A stretch of DNA of 40,254 bases from the NCBI GenBank assembly GCA_024638765.1, contig JAHEJT010000309.1:1-40254 (forward strand). The letters are read 5' to 3'. Below, piece by piece: positions 17,080 through 24,130 of this stretch. A model generated the notes under the pieces. It searched no databases, was not told the DNA's origin, and saw only the letters and a program-made list of their open reading frames with translations. Positions within the stretch are counted from its first letter, which is position 1. Each line of letters opens with the position of its first letter. A program made the position numbers and the translations under genes. The stretch comes from Verrucomicrobiales bacterium. GTDB taxonomy: Bacteria > Verrucomicrobiota > Verrucomicrobiia > Verrucomicrobiales > DEV007.

Positions 17080-17105
17080 TGGGGTTCATTGAGCAAACGC
17101 CGGGT

Positions 17106-17144
17106 CGCCCCGGAGAGAAAGCGCCGTCGAGCCGGCGCACTCCA
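17106..17144. repeat. Half copy of the GGAGTGC element
   Basis: 39 bases identical to 16932-16970, ending GCCGGCGCACTCCA. The matching left arm is absent, so this is a solo right arm. It lies 41 bases downstream of the stop of the - strand sulfatase-esterase gene. Confidence 0.85.
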
Positions 17145-17185
17145 TGGGCGACCTCAAAGGACTTCAAGCCTCCGGAAACGCTTTT

Positions 17186-19510
17186 CTACTTCAGCGTTTT
17201 TCTAAAGAACGCGTCCGTCACCTCGATCATTTCATCGAACCAGACTTGTTTGCCAAGAAACGGATGCGGCGCGTCCACGACAACCGTGAGGCCGGACGGG
17301 ATGCCCAGTTCCTCCATGCGCCGGCGAATTTCATCTGCGCGCGTGCTGGGGTCGTCCGTTTCGCCCGTGATGAACCAGCAGGGTGGATCCTTCTTGTCGA
17401 GGTGAACCAGCGGCGACGCGAGCCGATACCTTTCCGGCTGCTCCTCCTGCGAGCCGCTGAGGAACTGTTGCCAGATTTCCTTGACCTTCGATACTTCTCG
17501 CGTGCGCTCCGACATCAAATCCGTCTGCGCACCCATCGGCACGGCCGCCTGAATCACGCTGCTGAAGCCGGCATTCCCACCTTTGCCTTCCAGTTCCACA
17601 ACTCCATTTGACGTGGCGAGCAAGGCCGTCAGGTGTCCGCCGGCGGAAAGCCCGATCGCGCCGATGTGATCGGAATCGATCCCGTATTCCTCTGCGTGGG
17701 CGCGCAGAAACCGGACCGCGGCTTTGCAGTCGTGGATCGCCGCCGGAAAAGGCGTCTCACCGCTCAAGCGATAGGAAATCGTTGCCGCGACATAGCCGCG
17801 CGCCGCCAGCGCCTGCGCGATCTTTGCGTGACTGGTCCGATCCCCCTTGGCCCAGCCGCCGCCGTGAATGCAGACCACCCCAGGCAACGTGCCCCAGGCT
17901 CCTTTTGGCCGATAGATATCCATCTCGAGCCTGCGATCACCATAGCGCGCGTATGTCACGTCACGTTTTGAGTCCAGGCCGGCCAGTGTCGCCTGGGAGA
18001 TCTCGGTCCGCCCGTCGGCGCGGGGTAGGGGAGGCGCCTCTCCCGCGGGACGGGCGTCGCGCCGCATTTCCTCCTGGAACAGAATCGCCATGCCGCGCAG
18101 CTTGCGCTGGATCTCCGGGTTGCGCGCGAGCTTCGATTCTCCCGGGTCCTTCGCCAGGTCATACAGTTCGAGACTCGGGTTCAAATAGAGTTTCCAGTTG
18201 CGCCAGCGCACCGCGGCCAGGGCGCCGTGGCTGCCGTGATAAAAGAACGCGTCGTTGTATTCGTTGCGATGAATCAAGGGCTCCCATTCACCGCCCGGAT
18301 TCCATGGACGCCGCAGCGGCACCGAGGCGTTCAGCGATTTCTTCATGCCGGGATGCGGCACGAATTTGGTTTCTCCTTTCAACAAGGGGCTGATGTCGCG
18401 GCCGTCGATGACGCGGCCCTCGGGAACCGGGATGCCCGCGAACGTGGCGAGCGTGGGATACCAGTCCATCGCACGCACGACCGCCGCCGATTCCGTGCCC
18501 GCCTGCAATCCCAGTCCCGGCCCCCATGCGATCGCGGGCACGCGAATGCCGCCCTCGTATGTCGAGAGCTTGCGTCCTCGAATCTTCTGTTGCGGTGTGC
18601 GCCCCGGCCCCCGGCCATTGTCGGAGGCGTAGATCACGATCGTATTGTCGTCGATGCCCAGTTTCTTCAGCGAATCGAAGATGCGGCCGACGTTGTGATC
18701 GAGTTCCTGAATGGCATCGCCGTATTCGCCCCAGTTCGAGCTGCCCGCAAATTCTTCGCTCACGCCCAGCGGGTTATGGAGCATGGTATGCGGCAGGTAG
18801 AGGAAGAACGGGTGCGTAGCCGCACGGGCGGTGGCGCCTTCGGCGCGGCCGTGAGTATTCGCATGTTGTTCAATGAAGGCGATGGCCTCGTCGGTGTAGA
18901 GCCTGGTTAATTCCGCAGGATCGGCGGGACGCTTGACGACCTCGCCGTTCCGCATCAGGGGCACGCCTCCCTGGTCCTCGAAATACACGACCTCGACCGG
19001 GTCAAGATTGTGCAGCAGGCCGAAGTAGTGATCGAAGCCCTGGTTGCGGGGAAGGAATGGCTCGTGGAATCCGAGGTGCCATTTGCCGATGCAGGCGGTC
19101 GCGTACCCGTTGTCCTTGAGCAACTCGGCGATCGTCAGTTCGTCCGGATGAATGCCCGTGCGCGAATCGGCACGATGCACCCAGACCTCGTTACCGACCC
19201 GGCGCGGGTAACATCCGGTCAACAAGCCGGCGCGTGAGGGGCTGCAGATCGGAGCCGCCGCGTAGTAGTCGGTAAAGCGCGTCCCCTCCTTCGCCATCGC
19301 ATCGATCCGCGGCGTCTTGACCTCGGTCGCGCCATAGCAACCCAGGTCGTAATATCCCTGGTCATCGACAAAGATGAAAACGATGTTGGGGCAACGTGAC
19401 CCTTCGACAGGCTCAGGGCGGGCTGTTGCATCCGGTTGCGGCTTCGCCGCGTTGGCGTAGAGCGGGGGCAGAAGGACGAGGAGGAGAGCGAGTAGAGTTG
19501 CTTTTTTCAT
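17186..19510 (-). CDS. Secreted sulfatase fused to an alpha/beta hydrolase esterase
   Basis: 774 residues from the ATG at 19510 (MKKATLLALLLVLL, signal about 1-22). The sulfatase domain (about 40-470) has PNIVFIFVDDQGYYD, activation site C89-SPS-R93, GKWHLG, SDNGRG and the tail LYDLAKDPGES. A linker of about 45 residues leads to an alpha/beta hydrolase (about 518-774) of the esterase/lipase type used for acylated glycans: HGGGW oxyanion motif at 549-553, GLSAGG with S622, acid residue near D719, and H749. Both active sites look complete. Two in-frame insertions occur: RPEPVEG (31-37), encoded by an interspersed repeat, and THGRAEGATARAAT ahead of the FFLYLPHTMLH strand, encoded by an imperfect palindrome. 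A dual desulfation/deacylation role on one polysaccharide is inferred from the fusion. Confidence 0.93.
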   Translation of the reverse strand: MKKATLLALLLVLLPPLYANAAKPQPDATARPEPVEGSRCPNIVFIFVDDQGYYDLGCYGATEVKTPRIDAMAKEGTRFTDYYAAAPICSPSRAGLLTGCYPRRVGNEVWVHRADSRTGIHPDELTIAELLKDNGYATACIGKWHLGFHEPFLPRNQGFDHYFGLLHNLDPVEVVYFEDQGGVPLMRNGEVVKRPADPAELTRLYTDEAIAFIEQHANTHGRAEGATARAATHPFFLYLPHTMLHNPLGVSEEFAGSSNWGEYGDAIQELDHNVGRIFDSLKKLGIDDNTIVIYASDNGRGPGRTPQQKIRGRKLSTYEGGIRVPAIAWGPGLGLQAGTESAAVVRAMDWYPTLATFAGIPVPEGRVIDGRDISPLLKGETKFVPHPGMKKSLNASVPLRRPWNPGGEWEPLIHRNEYNDAFFYHGSHGALAAVRWRNWKLYLNPSLELYDLAKDPGESKLARNPEIQRKLRGMAILFQEEMRRDARPAGEAPPLPRADGRTEISQATLAGLDSKRDVTYARYGDRRLEMDIYRPKGAWGTLPGVVCIHGGGWAKGDRTSHAKIAQALAARGYVAATISYRLSGETPFPAAIHDCKAAVRFLRAHAEEYGIDSDHIGAIGLSAGGHLTALLATSNGVVELEGKGGNAGFSSVIQAAVPMGAQTDLMSERTREVSKVKEIWQQFLSGSQEEQPERYRLASPLVHLDKKDPPCWFITGETDDPSTRADEIRRRMEELGIPSGLTVVVDAPHPFLGKQVWFDEMIEVTDAFFRKTLK
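18822..18853. repeat. Imperfect palindrome inserted in the sulfatase-esterase gene
   Basis: CACGG...GCGCC, loop TTC, then GGCGC...CCGTG: two 5-bp stems with an asymmetric internal loop. It encodes part of THGRAEGATARAAT, a low-complexity stretch ahead of the FFLYLPH strand where sulfatases normally have a short loop. Confidence 0.65.
19400..19423. repeat. Interspersed repeat CCCTTCGACAGGCTCAGGG within the signal/core linker
   Basis: The core CCCTTCGACAGGCTCAGGG encodes the residues around RPEPVEG in the sulfatase-esterase. Near copies are at 20000-20018 (intergenic, GACGAGCTC centre) and 35970-35991 (inside another sulfatase, opposite orientation). It belongs to a repeat type common in many bacterial genomes. 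Confidence 0.85.
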
Positions 19511-19924
19511 AGGGTTGAAGTTGGGACCATCAATCATTGGTCAATCCACCACGAAGGTCACGTCATTCCACACACACCTGAAAGGTATTCTCGAGCGGTT
19601 TGGGGGTCGGACCTCGGTAAGCACCTATACGCTAACCAGTGAAGTGAATCGTTGAGTTCTGACTGGTGAATGGAGGGTCGTGCTTTATCCGTCCTCCGGA
19701 CGGCTCTGCGTTATCCCTCCGGGTGTTGTGAAGCGCTTCGCGCTAGGCAGTGTCATGACCGCGGCGACGACCAAGCGTCGCCCTCCGGCAAATGTTCCCT
19801 TTCTGCACCGGGTGTTTCCGAATTTTGGCCTCTTCGTAGCGCCTTCGAGACGATTTTCGACCCCAAAAACCCGCTGGAAGCGTCCGCAGGAGGGCCTTTT
19901 CGGAGATCGCGATACTTCCACGAG

Positions 19925-19972
19925 ATAGTATATACTACCGGGACCAACAGTATATAGTGTAGTATATACTAT
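19925..19972. repeat. AT-rich palindrome pair (TAGTATATACTA)
   Basis: ATAGTATATACTA (19925-19937) and its exact inverse TAGTATATACTAT (19960-19972) flank a 22-base spacer containing a third similar word, AGTATATAGTG. Each word is itself near-palindromic. Such an array in an otherwise GC-rich gap could be an operator or a repeat; it lies about 255 bases before the FGE-fold gene. Confidence 0.7.
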
Positions 19973-19999
19973 TGGTCTGCCTTCGATGAGAATGCCCAC

Positions 20000-20018
20000 C
20001 CCTTCGACGAGCTCAGGG
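20000..20018. repeat. Interspersed repeat CCCTTCGACGAGCTCAGGG (intergenic copy)
   Basis: Same family as 19400-19423 and 35970-35991, differing at the centre. It is not in a gene here. Confidence 0.8.
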
Positions 20019-20227
20019 AAGGCAGCCCAATCCCAACTGGGTCACGAGCGGGAAGAAGAAACCGAGCCAGAAGCCGAAAAAGTAGGAGCGGAGAAGGATC
20101 CCGCCACTCCAAAGCTCTCAGCTCCCCTGTTTTCAGCCCTTCCGCTGTCACCTGCCCTTTGATCTTCGCAACTAATCCCTCCGAGAGGGTTTTAAGACGA
20201 AGGAGACGGGGAATCCATTTACCAGGC

Positions 20228-21370
20228 ATGAAGCGGGAGAAACTCTCTACGACGATCGCGATCTTGAGTCTCGGATCCGCGGCCCTTGCGGGTCGCGCCA
20301 CGGCAGCCGACAGCGTCACCTTCGGCACCGGCGGTAATCAGTTCGTCATCGACTTCGTGGACATCGGCAACGCCAACAACGCGGACGACACGACGGGAGC
20401 GCCGAACCCGGCGGGGAAGGTGGAATACGATTACCGGATCGGGAAGCATGAGATCAGCCAGGAAATGATTACGAAGGCGAACGCGGAGGGTGGGCTGGGG
20501 ATCACGCTGGCGGACTTGACGGCAACGGGGGGCAACGGGGCGGACCGTCCGGCGACGGGGATTTCGTGGTTCGAGGCGGCGACGTTCGTCAACTGGTTGA
20601 ACACGAGCCAGGGGTTCAACGCCGCCTACAAGTTCGACGCGGTGGGCGGGACGTTTGCGCTTTGGGAGTCGGGCGATGCGGGGTATAACGCATCGAACCG
20701 GTATCGCAACTCTTTGGCGGTCTACTACCTGCCGAGCATGGACGAGTGGTATAAGGCGGCGTATTACGACCCGAACACGGGCACGTATTATAATTACGCG
20801 ACGGGAAGCGACACGGCGCCGGCACAGGTGACGGGCGGGACCACGGCGGGGACGGCGGTTTATGGTCAGGCGAATGCGACCGGCCCGGCGGACATCACCA
20901 ACGCCGGTGGCTTAAGCCCCTACGGCACGATGGCCCAGAATGGCAATGTGTGGGAATGGGAAGAGACGGCATTTGACCTGGTCAACGACACCACCGGGGA
21001 GATCCGCGGGCGGCGCGGCGGCCCGTGGATCAACAACGGCCCGAACCTGCTGTCGTCGGCTCGCAACGGCGTCACCAACCCGGGTGGTGGGGGCATCCAC
21101 AGCGGTTTTCGAGTCGCGGGAGTCAGCGTCATCCCGGCGCCAAACCTCGATGTATCTGCAAGAGTCAGCAAGTTACCCAGCGGCGAGATTGAAGCGACGC
21201 TTACCCATTTAGATGCAGCGACGCTCTCTTCCATCACGATTCTCATGTGGCAGCGTTCCGAAGACCTTCAGAATTGGACGGACATGGCGGGAAGCGAAGG
21301 GCTGCTGACGATCAATCAAACGACAGATGATCAAATCGAATTTGTAAGGGTGCTCTATTCGATGCCATGA
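20228..21370 (+). CDS. Secreted FGE-fold (SUMF1/formylglycine-generating-enzyme family) protein without cysteine
   Basis: 380 residues from the ATG at 20228, which precedes a signal peptide (about 1-27). The body (about 40-300) follows the SUMF1 fold: EYDYRIGKHEIS, RPATGISWFEAATFVNWLN, YYLPSMDEWYKAAYY, NGNVWEW at 238-244, and GFRVAG at 293-298. True formylglycine-generating enzymes need two active-site cysteines; this protein has no cysteine at all, so it should not activate sulfatases. Secreted relatives with this fold serve as binding or structural modules. The last 75 residues end in a tail of the SEDLQNWTD type seen on other secreted proteins here. Repeats flank the gene on both sides. 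The fold call is secure; the role is unknown. Confidence 0.9.
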   Translation: MKREKLSTTIAILSLGSAALAGRATAADSVTFGTGGNQFVIDFVDIGNANNADDTTGAPNPAGKVEYDYRIGKHEISQEMITKANAEGGLGITLADLTATGGNGADRPATGISWFEAATFVNWLNTSQGFNAAYKFDAVGGTFALWESGDAGYNASNRYRNSLAVYYLPSMDEWYKAAYYDPNTGTYYNYATGSDTAPAQVTGGTTAGTAVYGQANATGPADITNAGGLSPYGTMAQNGNVWEWEETAFDLVNDTTGEIRGRRGGPWINNGPNLLSSARNGVTNPGGGGIHSGFRVAGVSVIPAPNLDVSARVSKLPSGEIEATLTHLDAATLSSITILMWQRSEDLQNWTDMAGSEGLLTINQTTDDQIEFVRVLYSMP

Positions 21371-21957
21371 GCTGCTCAGCCTCTTCCATTCCACAAGCTC
21401 CCGCCTTCGCTCTGCGAGGTTGTCTATGCTAGACGCATAGATACTTCGCTGCGCGATCGGCGCAGCAGGCCAGGCCTCTCCGAGACCCTTCGACGCGATA
21501 TTCGGGGCCGAAAATCCGCTGTAAGCGGGACGCCTACGGCGAAATGACGAAACACCAAATACCCAATGCCGAAGGAATGACGAAGGGCGACTCGGGCCAA
21601 GCACATCATTTGTTTATGCAGCTGTTTCAGGCTTAGGACTTCTGGCTTCCTTTGGTATTTGGGTAATTCATCCAAGCCTCGCTCGGCTCTGCCGTGAGAG
21701 GGGCCAGCCCTTCAAGATTCAAACACCCTCAACTTTTTTTCGCAGGCGCCGCACTTCCACGCCGCTGAAAGATAAAGGGCGAGGCCTTCAGTGTGCATTA
21801 TTCGCGGGATTTCGCGTATGAGAAAAGGTATTCAACGCGAATGAACGCGAATATCCGCGAATGGGCGCGAATGAGAGAGGTGAATGAGAACAACCAGCGC
21901 ACAGACTTCGACAAGATCTGCTGGGCCGCAGATCGCGGAAATCCGTAGGCTTTGCGG
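21371..21957. other. 587-base gap with repeats, no gene recognised
   Basis: Frames in this gap look like translated repeats. It contains a degenerate copy (near 21487-21527) of the 41-base segment at 19849-19889, a stretch with AAATGACGAAAC and GGAATGACGAAGG words (21542-21590) related to the 30962-31132 repeat, and GCGAAT repeats at 21834-21874. No terminator or promoter could be placed with confidence. Confidence 0.5.
21834..21874. repeat. AACGCGAATG-type short repeat array
   Basis: Four spaced copies of a CGCGAAT word (AACGCGAATGAACGCGAATA, then CCGCGAATGGGCGCGAATGA). The same words, partly inverted, are at 23451-23525. This is a widespread intergenic repeat type. Confidence 0.8.
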
Positions 21958-23349
21958 ATGAAGATCGTGATCCTGGACGGCCGGCGCGAGGGTGATGCTT
22001 GCCCGGTATTCGACATCCTTTTGGACGCATTGCAAAGCCGTGAGGCGGACGTGCAGACATTCCGTTTGCATGACATCAAAATGGGTTCCTGCATCGGCTG
22101 CTTTGGCTGCTGGCTCAAGACTCCTGGAATCTGTGTGGAGGCCGATGAGGGACGCGACATCGCCCAGGCGGTCCTGCGGAGCGACACGACGATCCTCATT
22201 GGTCCCGTTACCTTTGGAGGCTATTCATCGGAAATCAAAAAGGCCCAGGATCGATGGATCCCCCTCATTCTGCCGGATTTCGGACTCTTCCACGGAGAGG
22301 TGCACCATAAGCCCAGATACGCGCGCTACCCGCGGTTGATCGGTATCGGCATTCAGAGTCGTGCAAACGACGAAGAGGCCCATCTATTCAAAGTGCTGGT
22401 CGGTCGCAACGCCCTCAACTTTCACGCGCCTTCCTATGCCGCGGACGTGGTCCAGGCAACCGATTCCGAGGCGAGCCAGCACGCACAGATTCAGCGCATT
22501 CTCGAGCGGGAAGACGCGTTCCCCCTGGGAAAGGCGATTACTTCGCTGATGCCGGGAGCGGTCTCGACGGACCTGCCAGCGGACGATCAGGAATCGATGG
22601 CCCCGCTGGATCGATCGCGCCGGGCACTGCTCCTTCTCGGCAGCCCGAAGATCGGCTCGCCGAGCACGTCCGGGATCCTGGGAGGCTATGTTTTAAAGCA
22701 GCTGGCAGGATATGGGTGGGAAACGACGCCTCTGACGCTCCGGCGAAACCTCATTAAAGAAAGCGGACAAGCCGAACTCCTCGCCGCGGCGAAACGGGCC
22801 GATCTCATTTTGCTGGCGTTTCCGCTCTATATAGATTCGCTGCCCTTCCTCATGATGAAGGCGCTGGAAGTGATGGCCGGGCAGCTCGATCCTCCTTCCG
22901 GAGAAAATCCGAAGCGGCTCGCGGCCATTGTGAACAATGGGTTTCCCGAGTCGTACCAAAACGCGCCTGCGGTGGCTATTTGTCGTCGCTTCGCCGTGGA
23001 TACGGGAATGACGTGGCTGGGAGGCCTGGCCATGGGAGCCGGAGAAGCCCTTTTCCGGGGACAAGCCATCGAGGAAACGCAGCGCAACGGCCCCCCTGTG
23101 GTGCATGTCCGGCGTGCGCTCGATCTCACGGGCGCGGCATTGGCAAACGGGCGAGCGATTCCGGATGAAGCCATCCGTTTGATTCGCAAGACGCCCATTC
23201 CGATCGTGCCGTTCCGTCTTTGGCGACGGTTTTTTATCAAAACGGCGAACCAGCACTGGCGGAGGGGTGCTGCGGCAAATCAGGTAGGATCCGAAGCGAT
23301 GCGGGCCCAACCTTATGAACATGACCACCAATCCGCGAAGACGATATAG
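21958..23349 (+). CDS. Tandem flavodoxin-fold (NADPH-dependent FMN reductase-like) protein
   Basis: 463 residues from the ATG at 21958. Two flavodoxin-like units lie in one chain. Unit 1 (about 1-180) begins KIVILDGR and has C45-IG-C48-FG-C51-W, a cysteine-rich segment seen in some iron-sulfur flavoproteins and FMN reductases, then a further cysteine (C59) and GPVTFGGYSSEIKKAQDR. Unit 2 (about 222-420) has LLLLGSPKIGSPSTSG at 224-239, the FMN phosphate loop, and FPLYIDSLPFLMMKALE. Single-unit relatives are about 180-200 residues, so this is a fused pair. No signal peptide, so it is cytoplasmic. It is the first gene of a three-gene + strand set reaching to 25083. An electron-transfer or quinone/nitro-reductase role is likely from the fold; the substrate is unknown. 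Confidence 0.88.
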   Translation: MKIVILDGRREGDACPVFDILLDALQSREADVQTFRLHDIKMGSCIGCFGCWLKTPGICVEADEGRDIAQAVLRSDTTILIGPVTFGGYSSEIKKAQDRWIPLILPDFGLFHGEVHHKPRYARYPRLIGIGIQSRANDEEAHLFKVLVGRNALNFHAPSYAADVVQATDSEASQHAQIQRILEREDAFPLGKAITSLMPGAVSTDLPADDQESMAPLDRSRRALLLLGSPKIGSPSTSGILGGYVLKQLAGYGWETTPLTLRRNLIKESGQAELLAAAKRADLILLAFPLYIDSLPFLMMKALEVMAGQLDPPSGENPKRLAAIVNNGFPESYQNAPAVAICRRFAVDTGMTWLGGLAMGAGEALFRGQAIEETQRNGPPVVHVRRALDLTGAALANGRAIPDEAIRLIRKTPIPIVPFRLWRRFFIKTANQHWRRGAAANQVGSEAMRAQPYEHDHQSAKTI

Positions 23350-23395
23350 TTTGCGGGGCTTGCAGGTGGCGGGAGATGGAGAGATGGAGAGATGA
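23321..23395 (+). pseudogene. Vestigial 5' end of a second copy of the 4-TM membrane protein gene
   Basis: The ATG at 23321 opens MTTNPRRRYSLRGLQ, matching the start of the intact gene at 23654 (MTTISRRRCSFWALQ). The underlying 48 bases (23318-23365 versus 23651-23698) agree at 39 positions. After about 18 codons the similarity ends, and a stop follows at 23393. It overlaps the 3' end of the flavodoxin-fold gene in another frame, in the position where the next gene of a tightly packed operon would begin. Confidence 0.65.
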
Positions 23396-23450
23396 CGTGT
23401 CCCAATCTGCTCCCGATCACCAACCAGCTCATTCGAGTCATTCAAGGGTA

Positions 23451-23525
23451 TTGGCGCTCATTCGCGTTCTCTTTCTTTTGTTTTAACGCGAATGAAAAAG
23501 AATGGTCAAAAATTGGCGCGAATGG
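23451..23525. repeat. GCGAAT-type repeat with inverted arms
   Basis: CATTCGCGTT faces AACGCGAATG across a pyrimidine-rich loop, followed by TTGGCGCGAATGG. Related to 21834-21874. It is part of the DNA that separates the vestigial start from the intact membrane protein gene. Confidence 0.75.
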
Positions 23526-23592
23526 ATCGATTCGAGGAGAATCAGGGATAGAAGCGGGCGACCGGCGGGGCTGCCGCCAAGGCATGCGCCAT

Positions 23593-23623
23593 AGTACTCC
23601 CCACACTGCGTGTGGGGACTACT
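23593..23623. repeat. Single hairpin with AGTA/TACT ends
   Basis: AGTACTCCCCACAC, loop TGC, GTGTGGGGACTACT: 14-base arms with one mismatch. The ends match those of the double-hairpin elements at 4812, 6876 and 38076. It lies 31 bases before the ATG of the membrane protein gene, so it would sit in its leader RNA. Confidence 0.8.
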
Positions 23624-23653
23624 TTTCACGCGAAGCTTGAGATAGGGTCTAAC

Positions 23654-24130
23654 ATGACGACTATTTCACGAAGACGATGTAGTTTCTGGGCCTTGCAGAT
23701 CCCGGGATGGCTTTTGCTGATGTGGCTGATTTATGCCCAGGGAATCTCGGCATTCGGCTACGAACTCGGCGTGACGATGGGCACTCAAGAGCCATCGGAG
23801 CGTATCACGGACGTAGGAGCGGCGTTTTGGTACGGATTCGCATTTGGCGACCTTGTCGTCTACATCCCGTTGCTGCTGGCCGGTCTGATCGGGCACCTGC
23901 AGGGCACGAATTGGGGTAGGATCGCCCTCGCAGCGGCACTAGGCATCACCGTGTATTGGCCGACCGTCTCACTCGCCGCCCTGGTGGATGCCCGCGACGC
24001 ACCAGGATGGGAGATCGTCAACGAAATCGGGTATTGGTGCGTGTGTCTTCCAGTCGCCGCGTGGGGCGTCTGGGGACTCTGGCTGCTCATGGGCGGAGAG
24101 CCGCAACCCTCAACGCCCAAACAGAAATGA
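23654..24130 (+). CDS. Small membrane protein with about four transmembrane segments
   Basis: 158 residues from the ATG at 23654. Hydrophobic stretches at about 12-30, 60-80, 86-108 and 122-147; the N terminus carries an RRR cluster, which suggests it stays inside. The loop between segments 1 and 2 (GTQEPSERITDVGAAF) is polar. No known family recognised and no catalytic motif visible. Its stop overlaps the next gene's start (ATGA at 24127-24130), so it is translationally coupled to the ketopantoate-reductase-like protein. The start is supported by the shared 48 bases with the vestigial copy at 23321. Partnership with the redox proteins on either side is inferred from gene order alone. Confidence 0.8.
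   Translation: MTTISRRRCSFWALQIPGWLLLMWLIYAQGISAFGYELGVTMGTQEPSERITDVGAAFWYGFAFGDLVVYIPLLLAGLIGHLQGTNWGRIALAAALGITVYWPTVSLAALVDARDAPGWEIVNEIGYWCVCLPVAAWGVWGLWLLMGGEPQPSTPKQK

Larger units (their letters stand above)
19511..20227. other. 717-base gap with repeats, no gene recognised
   Basis: Open frames here (for example 19670-19957) have no recognisable product. Contents seen: a 41-base segment near 19849-19889 that recurs in degenerate form near 21487-21527; AT-rich palindromes at 19925-19972; and an interspersed repeat at 20000-20018. A possible ribosome site AAGGAGA lies about 20 bases before the next gene's ATG at 20228, rather far. Transcription start is presumably in the right half. 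Confidence 0.5.

Noticed and set aside
20228-21370. Functional sulfatase-activating FGE
   Set aside because: The protein has no cysteine, so the known mechanism is impossible.
21834-21874. Possible direct-repeat array such as iterons of a replication origin
   Set aside because: The CGCGAAT words are a widespread intergenic repeat and occur inverted at 23451-23525; no replication gene is near.
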